A DNA stretch of 64,000 nucleotides, taken from NCBI GenBank assembly GCA_030841085.1, contig JAVEDP010000041.1:362283-426282 (forward strand), in the 5' to 3' direction. A model generated the notes under the pieces. That model saw nothing but the letters and a program-made list of their open reading frames with translations, searched no databases and was not told the origin of the DNA. The stretch comes from Pyrinomonadaceae bacterium (lineage in GTDB: Bacteria; Acidobacteriota; Blastocatellia; Pyrinomonadales; Pyrinomonadaceae). Of this stretch, positions 1 through 8,940 are shown one piece after another (the stretch's first letter is position 1; every line of letters begins with the position of its first letter). The position numbers and the translations under genes are program-made.

Positions 1-2
1 GC

Positions 3-434
3 ATCGTTACGCCGGACGCGATTACGGGTTTTCGCGACCGCTTGCTGGGACCGACTTATATTGTCGCGATCGCAGTGCCGGGCATCGCGTTGCTGGTTGG
101 GGCCATCGTTATCATGAACATTATGCTGGTGTCAGTGACGGAAAGAACCAAAGAGATTGGCATACGCAAGTCGCTTGGCGCGCGGCGAGTTGATGTTCTT
201 AAACAATTCCTGGTTGAGGCTGTGACGCTTTCCGCGATCGGCGGCGCGGTCGGCGTGCTGCTTGCCTGGATCGTCGGAATGATAATGACGGCAATCTTTT
301 TCCCTACCTATCTATCGCTTGGCGCAATCCTGTTTACGATATTTGTGTCAGGTGGAATTGGGATTATTTCGGGAGTGTTCCCGGCCTGGAAAGCGGCACG
401 GCTGGACCCGATCGAAGCGCTACGCGCTGATTGA
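3..434 (+). CDS. ABC transporter permease, MacB/FtsX family, C-terminal part
   Basis: The reading frame is open from the window edge, so the gene is cut at its 5' end; the ATG at 42 in the ORF track is internal. The visible 143 residues are the C-terminal FtsX domain of a MacB-type permease: a first membrane segment, the cytoplasmic loop 'SVTERTKEIGIRKSLGAR', two more membrane segments, and the terminal signature 'FPAWKAARLDPIEALR'. Members work with a separate ATPase to drive export or mechanotransmission across the envelope. The next gene is a paralogous permease in the same orientation, so the two are probably co-transcribed and may form a heterodimer. The ATPase is not in view and may lie upstream. 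The family call is firm; the substrate is unknown. Confidence 0.88.
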   Translation: MVTPDAITGFRDRLLGPTYIVAIAVPGIALLVGAIVIMNIMLVSVTERTKEIGIRKSLGARRVDVLKQFLVEAVTLSAIGGAVGVLLAWIVGMIMTAIFFPTYLSLGAILFTIFVSGGIGIISGVFPAWKAARLDPIEALRAD

Positions 435-435
435 C

Positions 436-525
436 CAGTCGGCAGACGGCAGGAGCAGTCGGCAGGAGAGCGGCGGCAATATTCTTTTTCATCTCCTGCC
501 GACTGCTGCTGCCGACTGCCGACTG
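436..525. repeat. Inverted pair of heptamer tandem repeats (CGGCAGN type)
   Basis: Between the two permease genes, arms 436-468 and 493-525 (33 bp, about two mismatches) face each other across a 24-nt loop. Each arm consists of degenerate 7-bp units such as CGGCAGA and CGGCAGG. In RNA this would form a very stable hairpin just upstream of the ribosome-binding site (GGAGGTG) of the next gene, so it could damp or insulate translation of the downstream permease. The same 7-bp architecture recurs elsewhere in the window with other unit sequences. Confidence 0.8.
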
Positions 526-540
526 TAACGTGGAGGTGTT

Positions 541-1797
541 ATGAAGTTAATCCGCAGCGACATTTACGAAAATCTCAAGATGGCCCTGGCCACCTTGCGG
601 GCCAACAAACTGCGCTCATTCCTGACTGTCTTTGGCGTGATGATTGGCGTGATCACCGTGATGTTGATCTCTTCAATCATCAGCGGCGTTGATACGGCGG
701 TAAAAAAAGAGCTCGAGTCTTACGGCACCAATTCGATCTTCATCAGCAAATATAATCCCGGCATTCACATCGGAAGACTTTCGCGCGAAGAGCGAATGCG
801 AAAGGACCTCACCTACGATGACGCGGTGGCATTAACGCAATTGCCGGCGGTGGAGCTTTCCGTCCCCTTTCTCGACATCGGTAACAACTTCTTCGGACAG
901 AAAATCCTGGTGTCGAGCCCGGGAAAGACTTCCGCTGCCGTTGCCTTGCAGGGCACGCTCCCGGATTTCGAACGCGCCGGAACGCAGATTGTTAAAGAAG
1001 GTCGATTCTTCACGCAGTACGAAAATGATAACAACGAAGAGGTAGCGGTCGTAGGCTCGTCTGTAGGGCAGGATTTTTTTCCTTACGGATCGCCGGTCGG
1101 CCAGGAGATGGGAATCGGTGGACGACAATTTCGCGTTGTCGGTGTTTTGGAAAAGCGTGAACAGTTTCTGCTGGGCGGCGGCGACGACGATCAGAACAAC
1201 ATCATTTACGTGCCCTTCAACGTGGCCCGCAAACTTAAGCCCGGTTCAAATGATGTCTACGTCCAGGCCGTGGCACGCAAGGGCATGATGGACGAAGCGC
1301 TCGATCAGATCACAGATCTATTGCGCGTGCGGCGGCAAGTGCCTTTTGGGAAGCCCGATAATTTTGGACTGCAAACTGCGGAGCTTTTTCTTAGTAATTT
1401 TCGTTCGATCCTCAGCGGTGTGGCGATTGCGATGGTGGTCATTTCGTCAGTCGGGTTGATGGTTGGCGGCATCGGCGTCATGAATATCATGCTGGTTTCC
1501 GTTACCGAGCGAACACGCGAGATTGGTGTCCGCAAAGCCATCGGTGCTCGGCGTAGCGACATCATGTGGCAATTCTTGATCGAGGCGGCGACCCTTACCG
1601 GATTCGGTGGGCTGGTTGGTCTATCAATCGGCTGGCTGCTGACTTTTCTGCTGCGGTTGTTGCTGCCCTCTTATGTGCCGCTGTGGGCGCCAATCGGCGG
1701 CTTTGTGGCAAGCGTCGGCATCGGATTGATCTTTGGTCTGTGGCCGGCGTGGAAAGCGGCGCGCTTGGATCCGATTGAGTCGCTACGTTACGAGTAG
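541..1797 (+). CDS. ABC transporter permease, MacB/FtsX family
   Basis: This 418-residue permease has the complete MacB layout. It has an N-terminal cytoplasmic stretch and first membrane helix (about residues 25-45, 'FLTVFGVMIGVITVMLISS'), a large periplasmic MacB core domain (about 50-285), and a C-terminal FtsX domain with three helices. It ends in 'WPAWKAARLDPIESLR', matching the preceding gene. Start is ATG at 541 with a good GGAGGTG ribosome-binding site. It follows the upstream permease by about 100 bp occupied by an inverted heptamer repeat. Such permeases pair with a MacB/LolD-like ATPase; none lies in the window. Candidate cargoes for this family include peptides, lipoproteins and antimicrobials, but nothing here decides among them. 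Confidence 0.9.
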   Translation: MKLIRSDIYENLKMALATLRANKLRSFLTVFGVMIGVITVMLISSIISGVDTAVKKELESYGTNSIFISKYNPGIHIGRLSREERMRKDLTYDDAVALTQLPAVELSVPFLDIGNNFFGQKILVSSPGKTSAAVALQGTLPDFERAGTQIVKEGRFFTQYENDNNEEVAVVGSSVGQDFFPYGSPVGQEMGIGGRQFRVVGVLEKREQFLLGGGDDDQNNIIYVPFNVARKLKPGSNDVYVQAVARKGMMDEALDQITDLLRVRRQVPFGKPDNFGLQTAELFLSNFRSILSGVAIAMVVISSVGLMVGGIGVMNIMLVSVTERTREIGVRKAIGARRSDIMWQFLIEAATLTGFGGLVGLSIGWLLTFLLRLLLPSYVPLWAPIGGFVASVGIGLIFGLWPAWKAARLDPIESLRYE

Positions 1798-1819
1798 GAC
1801 AGGCATTCCTGCCTGTCCC
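1798..1819 (+). terminator. Perfect hairpin directly after the permease stop codon
   Basis: A near-perfect palindrome (GGACAGGC, short loop, GCCTGTCC) begins one base after the TAG stop. There is no following T-run, so it is a weak candidate for an intrinsic terminator; a role as mRNA 3'-end stabiliser is equally possible. Confidence 0.4.
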
Positions 1820-1850
1820 TGTGAGTTATTCGAAAGCCAGCTGGAACATT

Positions 1851-2042
1851 AAAGCAGATTTATCATACATCATTTGACATCGATCATTTGTCGTCGGTGG
1901 ATTCAGATTGGAAGTACACCAGAATATTGTTTGTCGCTGCGCCCCCAGCGGGGCTACGCAAGAACCTAGCGAGTTGCACTTCAAGTTGAATCCACGGAAT
2001 GACAAACGATCGATGTCAAATGATGTATGACAAATCTGCTTT
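1851..2042. repeat. 192-bp palindromic element with ~65-bp inverted arms
   Basis: The ends AAAGCAGATTT and AAATCTGCTTT are exact reverse complements. The arms, about 1851-1915 and 1978-2042, stay alignable over more than 60 bp, including a shared core around ATCATTTGACATCGATCATTT. The central 60 bp contains a smaller GC-rich palindrome (GCCCCCAGCGGGGC). No reading frame of note lies inside. The shape is that of a non-autonomous miniature element or a large folded repeat; no target-site duplication was identified. It lies between convergent genes (permease on plus, Yip1 on minus). Confidence 0.8.
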
Positions 2043-2067
2043 TCTTAATCCATACCCGCGCTCAACG

Positions 2068-2871
2068 TTACATCGCGCCGCCGGTAATACCCGCGAAAGC
2101 GCAGCGCATGATCACTCCAATAATCCAAATTGTCAGGACGATTCCCCACGCCGCGCCTGACGACATCTTTCCTACTTTCTTCAATCCCAAAGCCGCCAGA
2201 AATAATCCGTAAAACGCAAAGAGGTCGATTGAGCTCAATAAGGTTCCCATCACCGGCGCTGCCTTTGAGTCAATCAACAAGCCCAGGTTCGCCTGGACCA
2301 AGCCGCGCCGCAAGGCACGAGCAATGTCGTAGTCCTCTGTCGACTTGATAAATAACAACACAATATTCAAAACCATGGAGACAACAATTGGCGGCATACT
2401 CGAGTATGTCCAAACTGCCAGCGCCTGTTTATAGCGGAGCTGCCGGCCCATCAACATTGAGCCCAGCAGATACAAGGCCGCGCCGGCCGCGATGATAAGA
2501 GCCACAACAAGGATCGGCGCGCAATAGCGAATTGCCTTAACCACCGGGCCGGTTTGGATGCGGATGGCCTGTTCCTTTTGCTCGGGAGTCATTTGTTCGG
2601 CTTGCGGCGAGCTATTGATCTCTTCCGTTACCAGTCGCTCAAAGCCAACGCGCTGGTAGTACAGCGTGGTAAACGCAAGCAGAGCAATGGTCGAGATAAT
2701 TGCAGCGGCGAGAAAGCGCGGACGTGCGCGCAAAGATTCAAAAACCCGGCCGGGCTCAAAGAAGATGCCGGTTAGGGTTTGCCCTGTCGACATCGCGGCC
2801 CCGTCGGACGTCTCAGAATCCGATGACGGCGGTGGCGGTGGCACAAAGTCGTTGCTGTTGGGATCGCTCAC
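2068..2871 (-). CDS. Yip1-family multi-pass membrane protein
   Basis: The 267-residue protein has an acidic, Pro-rich cytoplasmic N-terminus (a run of prolines in 'FVPPPPPSS') followed by about five hydrophobic segments spread over the C-terminal 200 residues. It fits the bacterial Yip1 domain, whose function is not established. The ORF track starts at an ATG at 2979. I prefer the GTG at 2871 because it has GGAGG eight bases upstream, gives the usual short soluble N-terminus, and removes a basic stretch that looks like untranslated leader. It is convergent with the permeases, with the palindromic element between them, and transcribed in the same direction as the peptide-transport ATPases upstream of it. 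Confidence 0.75.
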   Translation of the reverse strand: MSDPNSNDFVPPPPPSSDSETSDGAAMSTGQTLTGIFFEPGRVFESLRARPRFLAAAIISTIALLAFTTLYYQRVGFERLVTEEINSSPQAEQMTPEQKEQAIRIQTGPVVKAIRYCAPILVVALIIAAGAALYLLGSMLMGRQLRYKQALAVWTYSSMPPIVVSMVLNIVLLFIKSTEDYDIARALRRGLVQANLGLLIDSKAAPVMGTLLSSIDLFAFYGLFLAALGLKKVGKMSSGAAWGIVLTIWIIGVIMRCAFAGITGGAM

Positions 2872-3037
2872 TTTTTTATCCTCCGTTGTTGTAAGAGGAC
2901 GGGGAGAAGTTTCCGTCCGATTCCAAAGAATATCGCTAAATACGGCGATGATACGCGAAGTTCGCTTGCGAGGTTTCAACCGAAGTCTTCTACGCTCGAC
3001 CGTAGAGTGACCTGTTTCCGCGGCATCCTGGCCCGAA

Positions 3038-3112
3038 GTTCAGAGTACAAGCTTTAGCTTGCCGCTTTGGCCAATGTTCTCCAAACCGCAACCTAAAGGT
3101 TGGACTCTGAAC
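3038..3112. repeat. Inverted repeat of the 'GGACTCTGAAC' dispersed family
   Basis: GTTCAGAGT at 3038 is mirrored by ACTCTGAAC ending at 3112, with inner complementary parts around the CAAGCTTTAGCTTG and CAACCTAAAGGTTG palindromes. The 24-bp sequence CAAGCTAAAGCTTG..ACTCTGAAC is found almost unchanged at 9915-9938, and a more diverged relative lies at about 23827-23857. The right arm reads into the 3' end of the oppF-like gene and supplies its last eight codons and stop. Confidence 0.75.
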
Positions 3113-4097
3113 TGCTAGCATTTTCCCAACCGGGTACGCGAATGCACGCGACGCTATGTCCCGGCAAAACTTCACGCAACTCTGGATCGATCTGCGCACA
3201 CTCGTCAATAGCGATTGGGCAGCGCGTGCGAAACCGGCAACCAGACGGCGGATTAATCGGCGTGGGCACATCACCGCCCAGCACAATGCGCTCCCGTTTA
3301 TGTTTCGGATCGGGAATGGGAATGGCGGAAAGCAACGCCTTCGTATAAGGGTGCAACGGCTGCGCGTAGAGATCCGCCGCGGAAGCAATTTCAACGATGC
3401 GGCCGAGATACATCACCGCGACACGACTTGAGATGTGCTCAACGACCGCCAGGCCATGCGAAATAAAGAGGTACGCAAGCTTGAATTCCTTTTGCAAATC
3501 CTGAAGCAGGTTGACTACCTGCGCTTGCACTGAAACATCGAGCGCCGAAACCGGCTCGTCCGCCACAATTAGTTTGGGATTGAGCGCCAGGGTGCGCGCG
3601 ACGCCAATGCGTTGCCGTTGGCCACCCGAGAATTCATGCGCGTAACGCTTGCTGTAATCAGGATTCAAACCGACGCGCTTGAGCAATTCTGCAACGCGCT
3701 CCCGTCTTTCTTTCTTTGTGCCGATGTTGTGAATAACCAGCGGCTCGCCGACGATGCTGCCGACTTTCATGCGCGGGTTTAGTGAAGCGTAAGGATCCTG
3801 AAACACAATCTGCATCTCGCGACGCAGCTCTCGCAGTTCATGTTTTCCGAGTGAAACTACATCGCGCCCTTCAAAAGTTATCTCGCCGGCGGTCGGCTCA
3901 ATCAAACGCAACAGACAACGCCCGACGGTTGATTTGCCGCAACCGGACTCGCCCACCAGACCCAACGTCTCGCCACGAAAGATTTCAAACGACACGCCGT
4001 CAACCGCGCGCACCACGTCGTCGCTGCCCTCGACCGGAAAGTGCTTGACCAAGCCCTTAACGTTGACGAGCGTGTCGCGTGAGCTTGTAGGTGACAT
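3093..4097 (-). CDS. Oligopeptide/dipeptide ABC transporter ATP-binding protein (OppF/DppF type)
   Basis: This protein hydrolyses ATP to power peptide import at the inner membrane. Visible are a Walker A ('GESGCGKST'), the ABC signature ('[15 protein letters not shown]'), a Walker B ('[12 protein letters not shown]'), a switch His ('[10 protein letters not shown]'), and the C-terminal oligo_HPY region ('[13 protein letters not shown]') with the Cys-containing '[11 protein letters not shown]' motif of this subfamily. Start: the ORF track uses the ATG at 4127, but that codon lies within a heptamer repeat. The ATG at 4097 is preferred and gives 334 residues; neither has a clear ribosome-binding site. 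The last residues ('ASSSESNL') are encoded by a dispersed repeat. The OppD-like partner lies upstream in the same direction. The permease and binding-protein genes are absent from the window. Confidence 0.92.
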   Translation of the reverse strand: MSPTSSRDTLVNVKGLVKHFPVEGSDDVVRAVDGVSFEIFRGETLGLVGESGCGKSTVGRCLLRLIEPTAGEITFEGRDVVSLGKHELRELRREMQIVFQDPYASLNPRMKVGSIVGEPLVIHNIGTKKERRERVAELLKRVGLNPDYSKRYAHEFSGGQRQRIGVARTLALNPKLIVADEPVSALDVSVQAQVVNLLQDLQKEFKLAYLFISHGLAVVEHISSRVAVMYLGRIVEIASAADLYAQPLHPYTKALLSAIPIPDPKHKRERIVLGGDVPTPINPPSGCRFRTRCPIAIDECAQIDPELREVLPGHSVACIRVPGWENASSSESNL

Positions 4098-4119
4098 TAG
4101 TTGAGCCGTTTGAAAAGAA

Positions 4120-4297
4120 TTTACCATTTATCATTTGCCATTTATCATTTGCCATTGCAGCACAAAAACAGAAACTGAATTCTGAATCCGCGCTTCGCGA
4201 CTCTCCTCGTTCCCAAGCCGGTTAAATGTTGACTCAATACTTAGCTACCGAATGTCTGCAATGGCAAATGAGAAATGGCAAATGGAAAATGGAAAAT
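4120..4297. repeat. Inverted pair of heptamer arrays (TTTGCCA/TTTATCA type)
   Basis: Left arm 4120-4157 reads as successive 7-mers TTTACCA, TTTATCA, TTTGCCA, TTTATCA, TTTGCCA. Right arm 4257-4297 carries the complementary units (TGGCAAA, TGAGAAA, TGGCAAA, TGGAAAA). About 100 bp of unremarkable sequence lies between. The repeat separates the two co-directional peptide-transport ATPase genes and supplies a spurious ATG upstream of oppF. Confidence 0.8.
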
Positions 4298-4305
4298 CTT
4301 CTTTC

Positions 4306-5334
<1,029 letters not shown>

Positions 5335-5358
5335 ATGCACAACGAGGAATGCGAGACC

Positions 5359-5589
5359 TTAAGCCAAGATCGTCTTGAAGTGTCCACTGATCTTCGCGGT
5401 TCGGCTTAGTTGCCGAATGTAAAATGTTGCGTCAAACTCACCAGAGAAATCCTCTGCGCGCAGAGTCCCCTTTCCTATGGTATGCACACGAACCTGTATT
5501 TCCTGGGGTAAGATCACGGTTCTTCCGGTGGTTAGATCGATCGTTGTTTCGCCTTTAGGCAATATCACATCCCGGATTGATTCAAACAC
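5359..5589 (-). CDS. Hypothetical 76-residue protein overlapping a truncated PIN toxin frame
   Basis: A GTG-started frame of 76 residues, predicted to be beta-rich and without a signal peptide or membrane segment. I do not recognise the family. It overlaps the 3' end of the broken PIN-domain frame by about 25 bp in another frame and lies 18-25 bp upstream of oppD in the same direction. It might be a real small gene, or the residue of a rearrangement that truncated the toxin. No good ribosome-binding site precedes the GTG, so the call is tentative. Confidence 0.35.
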   Translation of the reverse strand: MFESIRDVILPKGETTIDLTTGRTVILPQEIQVRVHTIGKGTLRAEDFSGEFDATFYIRQLSRTAKISGHFKTILA

Positions 5590-5657
5590 CGAGGGATGAT
5601 CTTTACACTGCGTCGATCATGAACGTAGATCAGGATATTAGTATCAACGGCGTTCAT
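5565..5657 (-). pseudogene. Truncated PIN-domain (VapC-like) toxin
   Basis: This frame is too short for the ORF track. It starts with ATG at 5657 and overlaps the 3' end of the antitoxin gene by 14 bp, the normal arrangement for a toxin partner. Its first 16 residues, 'MNAVDTNILIYVHDRR', are a textbook PIN-domain N-terminus with the first catalytic Asp (D5). After 30 residues the frame stops at TGA, whereas a PIN toxin has about 130 residues and needs three more acidic residues. The toxin is therefore almost certainly inactive. Confidence 0.75.
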
Positions 5658-5886
5658 GCAATTCTTCGCGAGTAAAATGCGGCGCGTTTTCTGGAATTGG
5701 ATTGTCGCGCATGTTCTGGACTAACTCTTCCAAGATGCGCTTACGTTCTTCTTGATCCGTAACCAGGGGAGTGAGTATATGAGGCTTTTCAATCACCAGA
5801 TCAACTTCCGAGTTCTCAGGCAGATCACAAGGCGACTGGGGAATGAATGCTCCGTTTTGGTAGATTGCCTTCAGTCTCTGGGCCAT
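5644..5886 (-). CDS. AF2212-like (DUF104-type) antitoxin
   Basis: The 80-residue protein opens with 'MAQRLKAIYQNGAFIPQ' and 'CDLPENSEVDLVIE', the small beta-barrel pattern of AF2212/PG0164-type antitoxins that pair with PIN toxins. Its C-terminal half is helical and charged, as expected for the toxin-wrapping tail. The adjoining toxin frame overlaps its stop codon but is truncated, so the antitoxin is now an orphan or works against a toxin elsewhere. The start ATG at 5886 is preceded by a GAGGAAAAACAACC stretch that could serve as ribosome-binding site. Confidence 0.7.
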   Translation of the reverse strand: MAQRLKAIYQNGAFIPQSPCDLPENSEVDLVIEKPHILTPLVTDQEERKRILEELVQNMRDNPIPENAPHFTREELHERR

Positions 5887-5963
5887 GGTTGTTTTTCCTC
5901 AAATTCCATTCTACTCCGAATTGTCTCCATCACGCCCTTTTTGCTCAACACCTTTTCCAAACC

Positions 5964-7574
5964 TTACACCGTCATGGCTTCGCGATATTCGCCCCAAACG
6001 GAGCGAAAACGATTGCTAATCTCGCCAACTGTTGCGTAGGCCTCAACACTTTCAAGAATGAGCGGCATGAGATTTTCGGTGCCGCGTGCAGCTGCTTCCA
6101 ATTTCGTGAGCGCGGTTTCAACTGCGGCAGAATCACGGCGTTCGCGCACGGCGCGCAGGCGCTCAACCTGTTGCTGTTCGATGGCCGCGTTGACGCGCAA
6201 CGTCGGTATCGCGCTGCCCTGCTCGCTTTGAAAACGGTTCACGCCAACGACCACCGACTCTTCTTTTTCAATCGCGCGTTGGTAACGATAAGCCGACTCC
6301 TGAATCTCCTTTTGCACATAACCGGTCTCAATCGCGCGCAACATCCCGCCCATCGCGTCGATCCGCTCGAGATAATTCGAGGCACGGTCTTCAATCTCGT
6401 GAGTCAACTGCTCGATGGCATATGAACCGGCCAACGGATCAGCCGTGTCGGCCACGCCCGATTCATACGCAATCACCTGCTGCGTTCGCAAAGCAAGCCG
6501 CGCCGCTTCTTCGGTCGGCAACGCCAGCGCCTCATCCATCGCGTTGGTATGCAGCGACTGAGTGCCGCCGAGAACGGCCGCCAGCGCCTGGATCGTAGTA
6601 CGCACGATGTTCACTTCCGGTTGTTGCGCAGTTAAAGACGATCCCGCAGTCTGGGTATGAAACCGCAGCATTTGTGAACGAGCGTCGCGCGCCTTGAAGC
6701 GGTCGCGCATGATGCGCGCCCACAGCCGCCGCGCCGCGCGAAACTTGGCAATCTCTTCCAGCAGGTTGTTATGCGCATTGAAGAAGAATGAAATGCGCGG
6801 CGCAAAATCATCTATCTCCAGTCCCGCTCGCAGCGCTGCTTCCACATAAGTGATGCCGTCGGCGAGCGTGAACGCAACTTCCTGAACCGCGGTCGAGCCG
6901 GCTTCGCGAATGTGATAACCGCTGATTGAAATCGTGTTCCAGTTGGGCGCATGGTCCGCGCAAAATGCGAACGTGTCGGTAACCAAACGCAGCGATGGCG
7001 ACGGCGGATAAATGTAAGTACCGCGCGCGATGTACTCCTTGAGGATATCGTTTTGCAGCGTGCCTTTCACCTTTTCAAAGGGAACGTTTTGCCGCCGCGC
7101 TACCGCGAGATAAAGCGCCAGCAGAATTGCCGCAGTGGCGTTTATGGTCATCGAGGTCGAGACGCTGTCGAGTGGAATGCCGTCAAACAAACGCTGCATG
7201 TCCTCGAGCGAATCGATGGCCACGCCGACTTTGCCGACCTCGCCGGCGGCGAGCGCATCGTCCGAATCGAGTCCAATTTGCGTCGGCAGATCAAACGCGA
7301 CCGAAAGCCCGGTGGTCCCTTGCGCCAGCAAATATTTGTAGCGCGCGTTCGACTCCTCGGCCGTGGCATAGCCCGCATACTGCCGCATGGTCCATAGCCG
7401 GCCGCGATACATGTTCGAATAAATGCCGCGCGTGTAAGGAAATTCGCCGGGTGGGTTTAAATCTTTTTCATATTCGACGGGTTCGGTGTTGGCGGGATCG
7501 AAAGCCACGGGAAGATCGATTCCCGAAGAAGTTTCGAAACGTTTACGTCGTTCAGCGTGTGTTCTAGTCGGCAT
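5964..7574 (-). CDS. Methylmalonyl-CoA mutase-type acyl-CoA mutase, large (catalytic) subunit
   Basis: Members rearrange the carbon skeleton of acyl-CoA thioesters, e.g. (R)-methylmalonyl-CoA to succinyl-CoA, using adenosylcobalamin. The 536 residues cover the complete TIM-barrel domain: '[19 protein letters not shown]', the substrate-tunnel motif '[15 protein letters not shown]', '[13 protein letters not shown]', and the catalytic-His region '[12 protein letters not shown]'. The C-terminal B12-binding domain (DxHxxG) is absent, so this is a stand-alone large subunit, as in archaeal MCM or isobutyryl-CoA mutase. A separate small B12 subunit must exist elsewhere. The split carboxylase chain at 30-32 kb would make a suitable substrate. 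Which acyl-CoA is used (methylmalonyl, isobutyryl, ethylmalonyl-type) cannot be settled by eye. Confidence 0.88.
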   Translation of the reverse strand: MPTRTHAERRKRFETSSGIDLPVAFDPANTEPVEYEKDLNPPGEFPYTRGIYSNMYRGRLWTMRQYAGYATAEESNARYKYLLAQGTTGLSVAFDLPTQIGLDSDDALAAGEVGKVGVAIDSLEDMQRLFDGIPLDSVSTSMTINATAAILLALYLAVARRQNVPFEKVKGTLQNDILKEYIARGTYIYPPSPSLRLVTDTFAFCADHAPNWNTISISGYHIREAGSTAVQEVAFTLADGITYVEAALRAGLEIDDFAPRISFFFNAHNNLLEEIAKFRAARRLWARIMRDRFKARDARSQMLRFHTQTAGSSLTAQQPEVNIVRTTIQALAAVLGGTQSLHTNAMDEALALPTEEAARLALRTQQVIAYESGVADTADPLAGSYAIEQLTHEIEDRASNYLERIDAMGGMLRAIETGYVQKEIQESAYRYQRAIEKEESVVVGVNRFQSEQGSAIPTLRVNAAIEQQQVERLRAVRERRDSAAVETALTKLEAAARGTENLMPLILESVEAYATVGEISNRFRSVWGEYREAMTV

Positions 7575-7594
7575 TGGTTAGCTCAACATCACGG

Positions 7595-7717
7595 AAGCGG
7601 GGCATGCCCCCTTCCTGACTGCATTTATCGGTCGAAGCCCATTTAGATTACTCTAAGTTTAGCAAGTATCGTACAGGTAAACGGGCTCGAGGTTAGGAAG
7701 GGGGCATGCCCCCGCTT
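7595..7717. repeat. Inverted pair of small palindromes (GGGGCATGCCCC type)
   Basis: Arms 7595-7619 and 7692-7717 are reverse complements over 25 bp with about two differences, and each is itself partly palindromic (GGGGGCATGCCCCC). The 72-bp centre is AT-richer and would contain the divergent promoters of the mutase gene (minus) and the methyltransferase gene (plus). The right arm supplies a false upstream ATG for the methyltransferase ORF. Confidence 0.75.
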
Positions 7718-7720
7718 AGC

Positions 7721-8881
7721 ATGAATAAAATTACAGTTGCAAAGCGCGGCGCGGATCGCATTCGCCGCGGACATCTTTGGATTTACAGCAGCGACATCGT
7801 GGACGCGAATGATGTCGCAGGCGGTTCGATTGTAGGCGTACAGGATGAGCACCGTAATTTCATCGGCCAGGCTTTTTATAGTGACAGCTCGCAAATCATG
7901 CTGCGGTTTTTGACGACTGCAGACGAATCAATAGATCGCGATTGGTGGCGCCGCCGAATTCGTGAAGCGGCAGCGCGTCGAACTTTCGGCACGGAAACAA
8001 ACGCGTACCGGTTGATTTACTCCGAAGGCGATCTTCTGCCCTCCATAATTCTCGATCGCTATGACGACGTACTGGTTTTGCAAACCTTGTCCCAGGGGTC
8101 GGAAGCAATCAAGCCGTTGCTCGTGGAACTGCTAAGTGAAGAATTCGCGCCGCGCGCGATTATTGAGCGAAACGATGTGCGCGTGCGGCAGCATGAAGGA
8201 CTGGAGTTGCTGACTGGAACGCTTTACGGCGAGGCGCCGCTGGAGTTTGAAATCCTTCAGGACGGCATTCGTTTCCTGGTCGCTCCGCTGTCGGGTCAGA
8301 AGACGGGATCGTTTCTCGACCAGCGCGAAAATCGTCTCGCGGCTCGCAAGGTCGCGCATGGTCGCGCGCTGGATTGTTTCACTTTCAATGGGGCTTTCGC
8401 TTTGCAACTCGCTGGCTCGTCCGATCACGTGATTGGAATCGACATCTCGGGCGAAGCGGTTTTGGCAGCCCGGCGCAATGCGCAAATCAACAACATCGCC
8501 AACGCTGAATTTCGCGAGGCGAATGTTTTTGACGCCCTGCGCGAAATGGAAACGAGCGGCGAGCGCTTCGACACGGTTGTGTTGGACCCGCCGGCGTTCG
8601 CCAAAAATCGCGCCAGCATTGCCGCGGCTGCGCGCGGTTACAAAGAAATCAACCTGCGCGCAATCAAATTGCTTAATCCCGGCGGCGTGCTCGTCACCTG
8701 CACCTGCTCGTATCACATGTCGGAAGAATTGTTTTTAAAGCTGATTGCCGAGGCGGCAAATGACGCGCATCGTCGCGTGCAGTTGCTGGAAAAGAGAACG
8801 CAGGCGAGCGATCACCCGATCATATTCGGAGTTCCCGAGACTTATTATTTGAAATGTGTGATCGCGCGGGTGGTGGATTGA
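7721..8881 (+). CDS. rlmI: Class I SAM-dependent rRNA methyltransferase, RlmI-like (23S rRNA m5C1962)
   Basis: RlmI methylates C5 of a 23S rRNA cytosine. The N-terminal PUA domain (about residues 1-75) contains 'RIRRGHLWIYSSDI'. A central domain follows, with 'GQKTGSFLDQRENR', the strongest family signature. The Rossmann methyltransferase domain has SAM-binding 'CFTFNGAFALQLAG' and 'VIGIDISGEAV', then 'VVLDPPAFAKN', and the catalytic-Cys region 'VTCTCSYHMS'. Start: the track uses ATG 7706 in the flanking palindrome; ATG 7721 ('MNKITVAKRG') gives the normal N-terminus and 386 residues. The family is clear. The exact target base is taken from E. coli RlmI and not proven here. Confidence 0.88.
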   Translation: MNKITVAKRGADRIRRGHLWIYSSDIVDANDVAGGSIVGVQDEHRNFIGQAFYSDSSQIMLRFLTTADESIDRDWWRRRIREAAARRTFGTETNAYRLIYSEGDLLPSIILDRYDDVLVLQTLSQGSEAIKPLLVELLSEEFAPRAIIERNDVRVRQHEGLELLTGTLYGEAPLEFEILQDGIRFLVAPLSGQKTGSFLDQRENRLAARKVAHGRALDCFTFNGAFALQLAGSSDHVIGIDISGEAVLAARRNAQINNIANAEFREANVFDALREMETSGERFDTVVLDPPAFAKNRASIAAAARGYKEINLRAIKLLNPGGVLVTCTCSYHMSEELFLKLIAEAANDAHRRVQLLEKRTQASDHPIIFGVPETYYLKCVIARVVD

Positions 8882-8940
8882 TAAGCCCGAAGAATTGTTG
8901 CCGCGGATGAACGCAGATAAACGCGGATTCTGAACTGAAA

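Noticed and set aside
5847-6425. 192-residue plus-strand ORF opposite the mutase gene
   Set aside because: Antisense to a clearly coding frame, no family features.
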